A stretch of DNA of 6,222 nucleotides from Lentisphaeria bacterium (GCA_016935045.1 JAFGRS010000878.1:1-6222); one strand, 5' to 3'; shown: positions 1 to 5,855, numbered from the stretch's first letter. The notes: generated by a model from the letters alone, not told the origin. A program made the numbers and translations.

Positions 1-289
1 CCGGCGGCGGGGGGAGCCCGTTTTCCGGTCAGGCGGCAGGCGGCGGGCGTCCGGAAGACACCCCCCCGGTCCGGCGGCAGGCGGCGGGCGTCCGGAAAAC
101 ACCCCCCGGTCCGGCGGCGGCCGCGGGCGTCCGGAAAACACCCCCCCGGTCCGGCGGCGGCGGCGGCCCGTTTTCCGGTCAGGCGGCAGGCGGCGGGCGT
201 CCGGAAAACACCCCCCCGGTCCGGCGGCGGCAGAGGCTTGTTTTCCGGTCAGCCGGCAGGTCGCGGGGATGTCCGGAAAACGGGGGGGG
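1..289. repeat. GC-rich tandem array of imperfect repeats with inverted arms
   Basis: Five copies of the arm CCGGAAAAC (first copy CCGGAAGAC) begin at 51, 92, 131, 201 and 273. Three copies of its reverse complement GTTTTCCGG begin at 20, 170 and 240. The full unit is about 70-72 bp: CCGGAAAAC, an A plus 6-7 C, GGTCCGGCGGCGG, a GCC-rich stretch, GTTTTCCGG, then a 22-24 nt GGC-rich spacer ending in GGGCGT. Two shorter units (periods 41 and 39) lack the GTTTTCCGG arm, as if about 30 bp had been lost. The arms can pair as stem-loops at 20-59, 170-209 and 240-281. Periods of 41 and 70 are not multiples of three, so the array is not coding. It lies beyond the 3' end of the transporter gene and continues off the left edge. 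I do not recognise the family; spacing is too irregular and spacers too similar for CRISPR. Confidence 0.85.
240..289. repeat. Degenerate terminal repeat unit ending in a G-tract
   Basis: This last unit has GTTTTCCGG (240-248), a 24-nt spacer and CCGGAAAAC (273-281). Its spacer differs from the other units at several bases. The arm is followed by eight G (282-289) where the internal copies have an A and a C-tract. It marks the right boundary of the array; nothing similar follows it in the window. Confidence 0.6.
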
Positions 290-491
290 CAGACCAATGC
301 CCTGTCTCTACATTCCACAGGCCACTGTGGTACGGTTGCCAGCAGGCCAGGAGGGCTGCCCACGAGCTGTCGGGAAGGAACTTGGCGGCATGGGGCGCAC
401 GGAGGTTGGCACAGTCCCAAGGGAGGGCGAGCGGTTGCGGGACGGATCCGCCGAGCTGCCTCCGGTGGGGATCGGTCGTTCTCGGGAGGGA
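290..491. other. Non-coding gap between repeat array and transporter gene
   Basis: About 200 bp with no supported gene. Open frames here lack ribosome-binding sites and are continuations of shadow frames. It contains the hairpin at 315-330. I see no T-tract terminator for the leftward transporter gene, so its transcript may read into the repeat array. Confidence 0.5.
315..330. repeat. Perfect 6-bp hairpin, CCACAG-GCCA-CTGTGG
   Basis: The arms CCACAG (315-320) and CTGTGG (325-330) are perfectly complementary around a four-base loop. Neither strand has a following T-tract, so it is not a typical intrinsic terminator. It lies about 160 bp past the transporter stop codon. It could be a 3'-end structure or chance. 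Confidence 0.4.
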
Positions 492-1400
492 TCAGCCGTG
501 TCCCGGCCAGACGGCAAGGGCGAGCCCCCCGAGGATCAGGATGCTGCCGGCGAGGCGGAAGGCGACGATTCTGCGGGAGGTCGCGAACTCGGTGTTGCCG
601 AACCAGTGTCCCACGGCCCAGACCACCACCACGCTCCACACGGCCCTGGTGCCATAAGCGATATTGGCGGCGGCGGCATCCCCATAGAGCCCGATCGCGC
701 GTACCAGGAGCACGGCCTGGAGGGTCATCAGTGCCACGCCGATGGCCAGGTATGCCCATGCGGTCCTGGCAAAGCGGAGGGTCCTGGACTTGGCGAACCC
801 CAGCATCCCGAAGGAGAAGACGGCGGAGAGCAGCATGGCCGGCGGCACGAGGCGGCCGAAGCCGAGGCGCGGACTCCACGTCTGGGTCGTGACGTCGAAC
901 AGGGCGAAGGCGAGGGCCGCCAGCAGCGACAGCACGACCGTCCGCAGGACGTGGTGATGCGGCGCATGCCGTTCGCGGAGCCCGAGGCAGCCGATCCCGA
1001 CCACCGTGAGGACACTGGCCCCCCCCACCTGCCAGGAGACGGCATCCCGCGACAGGATCGCCAGGAGCCCGGCGACCATGACGACCTTCGAGCCCAATAC
1101 CGGGGTGGCCACGGACACATCTCCCCGGGAGAGGGACATGACGGTGAAGGCCTGCCCGAGGAAGAAGAGAAAGCCCAGCGCCAGGCAGGGCCAGAGGGGA
1201 CTGGGGAGCGAGGGACCCCCGCGCCAGTCTGCGAAGGCGAGGAATGCCAACCCGGTGGCTGCGTTGGCCAGGATGGTCAGCCATTCGGCGCCGATACCAT
1301 GGGCCCGTGCCGCCTTGTAGCCCATGGCCGCCACCGCGTAGATCATGGCGGAGGCCAGGGGGAAGATCAGGTACCAGCGTTCCAGGAGTGTCTCCGCCAT
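492..1400 (-). CDS. DMT-superfamily (EamA-like) inner-membrane transporter
   Basis: A 302-residue, very hydrophobic protein with about ten predicted membrane helices. Rough positions are 10-29, 41-57, 70-87, 97-115, 122-142, 150-168, 184-203, 214-234, 240-262 and 279-297. This fits the usual 290-310 residues and two five-helix halves of the drug/metabolite transporter superfamily. The fourth-helix region (SRGDVSVATPVLGSKVV) resembles the conserved end of the first EamA half, and the IAYGTRAVWSVVVVWAVG stretch the matching place in the second. These proteins export or import small metabolites; substrate cannot be told from sequence. The ATG at 1400 is preferred over the much longer open frame because GGAG lies 7 nt upstream (1408-1411) and the hydrophobic protein begins there. 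It is divergent from the TonB operon. Some distant EamA-like proteins are annotated only as hypothetical. Confidence 0.85.
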   Translation of the reverse strand: MAETLLERWYLIFPLASAMIYAVAAMGYKAARAHGIGAEWLTILANAATGLAFLAFADWRGGPSLPSPLWPCLALGFLFFLGQAFTVMSLSRGDVSVATPVLGSKVVMVAGLLAILSRDAVSWQVGGASVLTVVGIGCLGLRERHAPHHHVLRTVVLSLLAALAFALFDVTTQTWSPRLGFGRLVPPAMLLSAVFSFGMLGFAKSRTLRFARTAWAYLAIGVALMTLQAVLLVRAIGLYGDAAAANIAYGTRAVWSVVVVWAVGHWFGNTEFATSRRIVAFRLAGSILILGGLALAVWPGHG

Positions 1401-1407
1401 GCACGAT

Positions 1408-1411
1408 CTCC
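1408..1411 (-). promoter_or_regulatory. Ribosome-binding site of the transporter gene
   Basis: GGAG on the minus strand, 7 nt before the ATG at 1400. It fixes the start and rejects the longer upstream extension of this frame. Confidence 0.65.
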
Positions 1412-1422
1412 GGGGCTGCCCC

Positions 1423-1444
1423 GCCCGGCCACAGAGCGCCGGGC
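1423..1444 (-). repeat. GC hairpin in the 5' leader of the transporter gene
   Basis: The arms GCCCGGC (1423-1429) and GCCGGGC (1438-1444) pair perfectly around an 8-nt loop. In the leftward transcript it would end 11 nt before the GGAG ribosome-binding site of the transporter. It could affect translation or be a protein-binding site. GC richness makes chance arms common, so confidence is modest. Confidence 0.4.
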
Positions 1445-1624
1445 CTGTCCTGCGCCATGCCCTGCCGATGCAGGCAGGCAGCAGCAGACAGTGCACGCGA
1501 CCATACCGCCTGTTCCGGGGATCGCCATCCCGGGCGAACCCGGTTTCGGTGTCCCCGGGACGGTCTGCCGTGCGGGTCCCGAGTACGGGGGCGGACAATC
1601 GGCGTTGGCGGGGTACATTACTGG

Positions 1625-1697
1625 CCGTCTCAGAATCGTCTGCACGTCTCGGAGTGTGCCCGCGGGGACGCGGGGTCTCCAGACGATGTCGAGACGG
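1625..1697. promoter_or_regulatory. 18-bp imperfect inverted repeat upstream of the TonB operon
   Basis: The left arm CCGTCTCAGAATCGTCTG (1625-1642) and right arm CAGACGATGTCGAGACGG (1680-1697) are complementary at 15 of 18 positions. The only mismatches are the three central bases. The arms are separated by 37 nt and the right arm ends 78 nt before the operon's first ATG. It could be two inverted operator sites for a regulator, or in the leader RNA a 7+8 bp stem with an internal loop. An 11-mer from the right arm (GACGATGTCGA, 1682-1692) recurs with one change at the start codon (1775-1785). The regulator is unknown; the site does not look like an AT-rich Fur box. Confidence 0.55.
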
Positions 1698-1762
1698 TGA
1701 GCAGGGGTCGGCTGTCCCGACGCGGTGCGCGCCTTGTTCGACGCGTCTGGCGGGGGCGGTCT

Positions 1763-1768
1763 GGAGAG
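1763..1768 (+). promoter_or_regulatory. Ribosome-binding site of the first operon gene
   Basis: GGAGAG ends 7 nt before the ATG at 1776. The earlier in-frame GTG at 1725 has no comparable site, so this decides the start. Confidence 0.6.
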
Positions 1769-1775
1769 TGCGCGG

Positions 1776-2591
1776 ATGATGTCGAACCGACAAGGAGGTG
1801 CACGGCGCGCCGCCCTCGTCGCGGGGGCTGTGCTGGCCCTGACGGCGGGCACGGGTCGCGGGGCCGAGGCGGAGGATCTGCGGCGCCTGCAGCAGTTGGT
1901 GGGGGAGGAGATCGCCCTGCGTCGAGCCGCGCACGAAGCCAGGGCGGAGTGGGCCGGGCAGAAGCCCGCCCTGGATGCCCACATCGCCCTGCTGGGCCGG
2001 CAGGCCGAGGAGATGCGGGCCGCCTGCGAGCAGGCTCGGGCTCGGGCAGCCGAGGCGGGAGAACGGCGCCGGGCCGCGGAGACGGAACTGCGCCAACGCC
2101 AGGCCGCGCGGGATGCCCTCGCGGTGCCCGTTGCCGTGGCGGAAGATCGCCTCCGCGCCCTGCTGCCCATACTTCCGCAACCCCTCCTGGACCGCCTGCG
2201 GGAAAACGTCGAAGCACTGACCCGTCCCACGGCAGGCCCGACGGGAGAGGAAGTCCCCGAGCGGCTGCGGCTGGTGTTCGGGCTGCTGACCGAGATCGAA
2301 CAGTTTGCCGCGGGCGTGCATCTATGCCGTCTGCGCCTTGACGACCCCGGGGGCCGGACCCGTGAGATGGACGTGCTCTACCTGGGTCTGGCCAACGCCT
2401 ATGCCGTGGCGACGGAGGGGGATGAGGCGGCCTTCGGGGTGCCCGGGGCATCGGGTTGGCAGTGGCGCTGGGACCCGTCCCTGGCGGAGTCTGTCCGGGC
2501 GGCGGTGGCGGTATTCCGCAAGGAGCGTCCCGCGGCCTTTCTGCGGCTTCCTCTCGAACGGGCCGGGGTTCCGGGGGAGGGTGTGCCGTGA
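1776..2591 (+). CDS. DUF3450 family periplasmic coiled-coil protein
   Basis: A 271-residue protein. Residues 1-11 are basic (NRQGGARR) and 12-29 hydrophobic, followed by AEAED, so it looks like a secreted precursor. Residues about 34-130 are a long charged helix with heptad-like leucine/alanine spacing, probably a coiled coil. The C-terminal third is compact, with conserved-looking blocks VLYLGLANAY (200-209), GWQWRW (227-232) and ERPAAFLRLPLE near the end. This layout is that of DUF3450 proteins encoded at the head of TtpC/TonB2-type clusters. Family members have no known catalytic activity; a structural role beside the motor is inferred. A second ATG follows directly at 1779. The gene overlaps the next by 4 bases (GTGA), pointing to coupled translation. 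Confidence 0.85.
   Translation: MMSNRQGGARRAALVAGAVLALTAGTGRGAEAEDLRRLQQLVGEEIALRRAAHEARAEWAGQKPALDAHIALLGRQAEEMRAACEQARARAAEAGERRRAAETELRQRQAARDALAVPVAVAEDRLRALLPILPQPLLDRLRENVEALTRPTAGPTGEEVPERLRLVFGLLTEIEQFAAGVHLCRLRLDDPGGRTREMDVLYLGLANAYAVATEGDEAAFGVPGASGWQWRWDPSLAESVRAAVAVFRKERPAAFLRLPLERAGVPGEGVP
2576..2580 (+). promoter_or_regulatory. Ribosome-binding site supporting a GTG start
   Basis: GGAGG lies inside the end of the DUF3450 gene, 7 nt before the GTG at 2588. It supports this GTG over the earlier in-frame ATG at 2456. Confidence 0.65.
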
Positions 2592-3994
2592 AGCTGTTCG
2601 GGCGCATCGCGGGCTGTGGGGCCGTGCTTCTGGCATGGTTGGTTCCCGCCCGTTGCCAGGAGGCGTTGCGGGACGCCGTGGCGCGGAGCGAAGCCGGGAT
2701 CGCGCAGGTGCGGACCGAGTTGGCCACGGTGTACGCGGAGATTGCCGCCGAAAAGGCCGAACGCATGCGCGCGGCGGATGCCGCCGAAGCCCAGTGCCGA
2801 ACCTTGGAAGAACAGCGCCAGGCAACAGCCGCCCAAACCGAGGAAGACACCGCCGAGGCCGAACGCGCCCTGGCGGCAGTTCGCCACCTGGACGAGGTGC
2901 AGCGTTTCGTTGCGGACCTCTGTGCCGAGTACCGCGGCGCCTTCGAGGGACGCCTCGGGGCCGCGGAGGCGTCTGCGTACGCCGCCGACCTCGAAGCCCT
3001 GGACGCGAGCCTGGGGGCAAAACCCGACGCCGTGGATCCGGCTGCCCTGACCGCCTTGCTGCGCCTGGGTCTGGACCGTTGCTTCGGTGCGGTGGGAGGG
3101 CGGTCCTTTGAGGGCGAAGCCCTGGACACGTCCGGGCTGGTGATCCCTGGCCGCTACGAGACCTTCGGTCCCATCGCCTTCTTCGCGCCCGGGGATGGTG
3201 GCGCCCCGGGGCTGGCAGTCCAGGAGACGGGCAGCCTCCTGCCGACGGTGTTCACGGGCTTCGACCCCGCCGAGACGGCGGCCCTGCGGGCGCTGTTTGC
3301 GGAGGGACGGGGGACGGTGCCGGTGGACGTGACCATGGGCAGCGGCGTACGGCTGCACCAGACACGGGACACGCTGGCCCAGCACCTGCGCAAGGGGGGC
3401 ATCATCATGGTGCCCCTGCTGGCTCTGGGGAGCGTCTGCGCGCTGATCGTCCTGGTGAAGCTGGTCTCCGTGACGACACTGGCAACGGGGCGCGCCCAGG
3501 CGCAGGTCATGGAGATCGTCGCAGACCTCAGGGCGGGGGATGCCGCGGCCGCGGAAGCGAAGGCCCGGCGCCTCCGCCGCCCGGTGCGCGGCGTCATCCT
3601 CGAGGGCCTGGCACATCGGACCGCCAGCAAGGAGCACCTCGAGGAAATCCTCTACGAACAGGTCCTGTCGCAGGTTCCGGGACTGGAGCGGTTCCTGAGC
3701 CCGCTGGCGGTGTGCGCCAGTGCGGCCCCCCTGTTGGGCCTGCTGGGGACGGTGACCGGCATGATCCATACCTTCCGGCTGATCACGGTATTCGGCACGG
3801 GAGATGCGCGCCTGCTGTCGGCGGGCATTTCGGAGGCACTCATCACCACGGAAGTGGGGCTCGCGATCGCGATCCCGGCGCTGCTGTTCCACGCCTACCT
3901 GTCGCGCCGCGTCCGCCGCATCGTGGGCACGGTGCAGGAAGTGGCTCTGACCTTCGTCAACGGGATCAAGCTGAAGGGAGGGAATGGGGGATGA
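2588..3994 (+). CDS. TtpC-like MotA/TolQ/ExbB protein with periplasmic N-terminal half
   Basis: A 468-residue protein, about twice the length of a plain ExbB. Residues 1-23 form a signal-like segment. Residues about 25-110 are a charged coiled coil, and 115-255 a globular, probably periplasmic region (SFEGEALDTSGLVIPGRY, FGPIAFFAPGDGGAPGL). Helix 271-293 (GGIIMVPLLALG) starts the ExbB domain. The signature APLLGLLGTVTGMIHTF lies at 380-396, and the last helix has AGISEALITTEVGLAIAIPA (412-431) with the TT pair typical of TolQ/ExbB. In Vibrio, TtpC is a fourth component needed for TonB2 function; here it presumably links the proton-driven motor to periplasmic partners. The GTG start at 2588 overlaps the DUF3450 stop, and the stop overlaps the next ATG. 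No lipobox: the residue before Cys23 is Arg. Confidence 0.88.
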   Translation: MKLFGRIAGCGAVLLAWLVPARCQEALRDAVARSEAGIAQVRTELATVYAEIAAEKAERMRAADAAEAQCRTLEEQRQATAAQTEEDTAEAERALAAVRHLDEVQRFVADLCAEYRGAFEGRLGAAEASAYAADLEALDASLGAKPDAVDPAALTALLRLGLDRCFGAVGGRSFEGEALDTSGLVIPGRYETFGPIAFFAPGDGGAPGLAVQETGSLLPTVFTGFDPAETAALRALFAEGRGTVPVDVTMGSGVRLHQTRDTLAQHLRKGGIIMVPLLALGSVCALIVLVKLVSVTTLATGRAQAQVMEIVADLRAGDAAAAEAKARRLRRPVRGVILEGLAHRTASKEHLEEILYEQVLSQVPGLERFLSPLAVCASAAPLLGLLGTVTGMIHTFRLITVFGTGDARLLSAGISEALITTEVGLAIAIPALLFHAYLSRRVRRIVGTVQEVALTFVNGIKLKGGNGG

Positions 3995-4659
3995 GGGTCC
4001 CCGAGGAATTCCTGCGGACGGTTGCGGCCAGCCTGGCGGCCGGGGGCTGGCTGATGCTGCCGCTGCTGCTGACGGCGTTCCTGATCTGGGCCTCCTACCT
4101 CTGGCTGTTGCTGCGTTTCCGTGGCTGCCTCCGGGGCGCCGAAGCACACGACCTGGACCTCGAGCGACGCCTTACGGGCGCCGAGGGCGCCGAGCAGACG
4201 TGGGCCTGGCTGGCGACCCTTCCCGGGGCCGTGCCCCGCATGACGCGCCACGTCCTGCTGCGGGTCCGCGCCGGCATGTCGCTCCGGGATGCCTGCGGCC
4301 AGTGCCGCTTCTTCGAGATGGACGAATTCTGCTATGCCATGGTCTGGCTGGCGGCCCTGGTGGTGGCGGCCCCGCTCATGGGGTTGCTGGGGACGGTGCT
4401 GGGGATGGTGGAGACGTTCGACGCGGTGGCGTTGCGTGGCGGCGACGCGGCGGACCTGGTTGCGGCCGGAATCAGCCGCGCCCTGGTGACGACCCAGACC
4501 GGGCTGCTGGCGGCCTTGCCGGGGACGTTCGGGCTGGCGCACCTGTACCGCCTCTACCGGCGCCTCGGGAACCGCCTCGACTGCTGCGCCAGCCACCTGG
4601 CGCTGGTGTTCGAACACGGGCCCGCCTCGGTCACGCCGGCGGCAACCGGGATGGGCTGA
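3991..4659 (+). CDS. exbB: ExbB-type proton-channel subunit (second MotA/TolQ/ExbB protein)
   Basis: A 222-residue inner-membrane protein of normal ExbB length. Helix 1 is about 19-41 (GGWLMLPLLLTAFLIW). A cytoplasmic segment spans 43-115. Helix 2 carries APLMGLLGTVLGMVETF (127-143), and helix 3 AGISRALVTTQTGLLAALPG (159-178). These are the ExbB/TolQ signatures, including the TT pair lining the channel. It should assemble with ExbD into the motor that energises TonB. The ATG overlaps the previous stop (ATGA), with GGAGG 9 nt upstream (3977-3981). It is rich in cysteine: Cys102 and Cys105 form CGQC, with Cys114, and Cys198-Cys199 sit near the end. The final helix has LAALPGTFG instead of the commoner AIPA. 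It could equally be named tolQ-like, but the tonB neighbour favours exbB. Confidence 0.9.
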   Translation: MRVPEEFLRTVAASLAAGGWLMLPLLLTAFLIWASYLWLLLRFRGCLRGAEAHDLDLERRLTGAEGAEQTWAWLATLPGAVPRMTRHVLLRVRAGMSLRDACGQCRFFEMDEFCYAMVWLAALVVAAPLMGLLGTVLGMVETFDAVALRGGDAADLVAAGISRALVTTQTGLLAALPGTFGLAHLYRLYRRLGNRLDCCASHLALVFEHGPASVTPAATGMG

Positions 4660-4661
4660 GG
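4657..4661 (+). promoter_or_regulatory. Ribosome-binding site of exbD overlapping the exbB stop
   Basis: TGAGG contains the exbB stop codon and lies 7 nt before the exbD ATG. A ribosome ending exbB would sit on the exbD start region, suggesting coupling. Confidence 0.45.
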
Positions 4662-4668
4662 CACGTCC

Positions 4669-5076
4669 ATGAAGCGCCTGGGCAGCATCGGCACAACCAA
4701 CGCGGAGAGCGCGGAGATCAATCTCTCGCCTCTGATCGACATGGTATTCCTGCTGCTGATTTTCTTCATGGTGACCACGGTCTTCGTGCAGGAGACGGGC
4801 GTCGAGGTGGAAAAGCCGAGAGCGGCCAGTGCCGAAGACCTGCAGAAACACGCCGTCCTCCTGGCGGTGACACGGGACGGCGCCATCGCCTACGGCGGCC
4901 AGACGATCGGCCTGAGCCGCGTGCGGGGCCTGGTGGCGCGCCTGCTGACGGTTCGCGAGATGCCCGTGATCATCCTTGCCGACGAGGGGTCCGCGACGGG
5001 CCGGGTGGTGGAGGTCATCGATCAGTGCAAGCTGGGGGGCGCCAAGCAAGTGAGCCTTGCGGCGCGCAGGGATTGA
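4669..5076 (+). CDS. exbD: ExbD/TolR biopolymer transport protein
   Basis: A 135-residue protein with a short cytoplasmic tail, one membrane helix and a periplasmic domain. The block INLSPLIDMVFLLLIFFMVT (17-36) is the ExbD/TolR signature. Asp24 matches the proton-carrying aspartate of the family (Asp25 in E. coli ExbD). Residues about 45-135 form the small periplasmic domain, with the typical LAVTRDGAIAYGG strand and VIILADEGSATGRVVEVID (a TolR-like 'D....G..V.V.D' pattern). It works with ExbB as the proton-motive-force-driven motor for TonB. Length is standard. It follows exbB by 9 bp. Confidence 0.93.
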   Translation: MKRLGSIGTTNAESAEINLSPLIDMVFLLLIFFMVTTVFVQETGVEVEKPRAASAEDLQKHAVLLAVTRDGAIAYGGQTIGLSRVRGLVARLLTVREMPVIILADEGSATGRVVEVIDQCKLGGAKQVSLAARRD

Positions 5077-5079
5077 GCG

Positions 5080-5097
5080 CCGCGGGGGCCGCGGGGG
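5080..5097. repeat. Perfect tandem duplication of CCGCGGGGG before tonB
   Basis: Two adjacent 9-bp copies (5080-5088 and 5089-5097) lie between the exbD stop and the preferred tonB start. If tonB begins at the TTG at 5073 they would encode an Ala-Ala-Gly repeat in frame. Confidence 0.7.
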
Positions 5098-5114
5098 CGG
5101 CGGTTCGCCGGGAA

Positions 5115-5855
5115 GTGATTGTCTATGTGCGCCCGTTGCCGGGCTGGCTGTGGCGCGTGGTCCTCGGCGGCTGTGCCCTGGGCTTGACGGCGGTGACGGC
5201 CCTGGTGCTGCCTCTGTCGGACCTGCTGGCGCCCAAGGCGCAGAGCGAGGTCACGTACCGGACGGTCGAGGTGACCACCTGGCAACCTCCCCTCCCCAAA
5301 CCCCCGCCGCCCCCGCCGCGGCGCCCTCCGCCGCCCCCGGAACGGCCCCCGGAAGCGACGGAGGTCCAGCCCCGACTCGAACACCCTCCCGAGGCACCCC
5401 GAACGCGGCCCAAACTGCCGCTCCGGATCGACCTGGCCCTGAGCCCGTTTGCCACCGATCTCTCCCTCGACTTCGACGTGGATGCGCAGGCGGAGGTCCT
5501 TCCGGAAGTGATCGAGCCGACCCCACCGCCGCCGCCACCCCCGGCCGCGGACCCGGCGCCGGCGCCGCGCGAACCCGACCACCCACCCCGGGTGATCAGC
5601 CAGATCAAGCCGCTGTACCCCTACCTGGCTCGCACACGCCGGATCGAGGGTTACGTCGACCTTCAATTCACCGTCACCGCCTCCGGCGAGGTCGAGGACG
5701 CGAGGGTGATGGCAACAGAGCCGCCGCGCGTGTTCGACCGTGCGGCGCTGGAAGCCGTGCAGGAATGGCGCTTTGCTCCGGCAACCCGCCAGGGCAGCCC
5801 TGCCCCGGCCCGACTGCAGATCCGCATTCGCTTCGAGTTGGATGACAAACCATGA
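5115..5855 (+). CDS. tonB: TonB energy-transducer protein
   Basis: A 246-residue protein from the GTG at 5115. One membrane helix (about 12-34) anchors it in the inner membrane. A proline-rich periplasmic arm follows, with one dense block at about 57-80 (PLPKPPPPPPRRPPPPPERP) and another near 135-155. The TonB C-terminal domain is at about 159-244: PLYPYLARTRRIEGYVDLQF has the YP and IEG-V motifs, then PPRVFDRAALEAVQEWRF. This domain binds the TonB box of outer-membrane receptors. The membrane helix has no histidine, unlike E. coli TonB His20. The start is uncertain: GTG 5127 has GGAAG 11 nt upstream, and TTG 5073 would overlap the exbD stop as TTGA, like the other junctions. The stop overlaps the next ATG. 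Confidence 0.9.
   Translation: MIVYVRPLPGWLWRVVLGGCALGLTAVTALVLPLSDLLAPKAQSEVTYRTVEVTTWQPPLPKPPPPPPRRPPPPPERPPEATEVQPRLEHPPEAPRTRPKLPLRIDLALSPFATDLSLDFDVDAQAEVLPEVIEPTPPPPPPPAADPAPAPREPDHPPRVISQIKPLYPYLARTRRIEGYVDLQFTVTASGEVEDARVMATEPPRVFDRAALEAVQEWRFAPATRQGSPAPARLQIRIRFELDDKP

Larger units (their letters stand above)
1401..1775. other. Divergent intergenic region between transporter and TonB operon
   Basis: About 375 bp without a gene. Promoters for both directions should lie here, but I find no convincing -35/-10 pair on either strand. It holds two structures listed separately: a 7-bp hairpin at 1423-1444 and an 18-bp imperfect inverted repeat at 1625-1697. A small CCTGC-CGAT-GCAGG stem lies at 1461-1474 and a CCGGG-CGAA-CCCGG stem at 1530-1543. 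Confidence 0.6.

Noticed and set aside
1..289. CRISPR array
   Set aside because: Repeats are short and GC-rich, spacing varies (39, 41, 70, 72) and spacers are near copies of each other; no cas genes.
308..517. Small minus-strand open frame of 69 codons
   Set aside because: Overlaps the transporter 3' end in another frame and has no ribosome-binding site or recognisable features.
1461..1474. Small stem CCTGC-CGAT-GCAGG
   Set aside because: Five base pairs is expected by chance in such GC-rich DNA.
1530..1546. Stem CCGGG-CGAA-CCCGG followed by TTT as a terminator
   Set aside because: Only a 5-bp stem and three T, in an intergenic region where neither flanking gene ends.
1595..1636. Promoter-like TTGGCG (1605), TACATT (1614) and CAGAAT (1631) hexamers
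   Set aside because: No pair has proper 16-18 bp spacing, so I do not call a promoter.
297..1700. Long open frame on the plus strand
   Set aside because: It is antisense to the hydrophobic transporter, has a low-complexity Gly/Pro/Arg/Glu composition typical of GC-rich shadow frames, and has no ribosome-binding site.
1401..2321. Upstream extension of the transporter frame to 2321 (minus)
   Set aside because: This part is antisense to the DUF3450 gene and not membrane-like; GGAG plus ATG at 1400 gives a normal-length permease.
1630..3129. 499-codon minus-strand open frame, and a 582-codon one at 2399-4147
   Set aside because: Arg/Pro/Ser-rich shadows of the operon genes, without recognisable domains.
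3984..5114. Upstream extension of the tonB frame to 3984
   Set aside because: Shadow of exbB and exbD; the recognisable TonB begins only with the membrane helix after about 5115.
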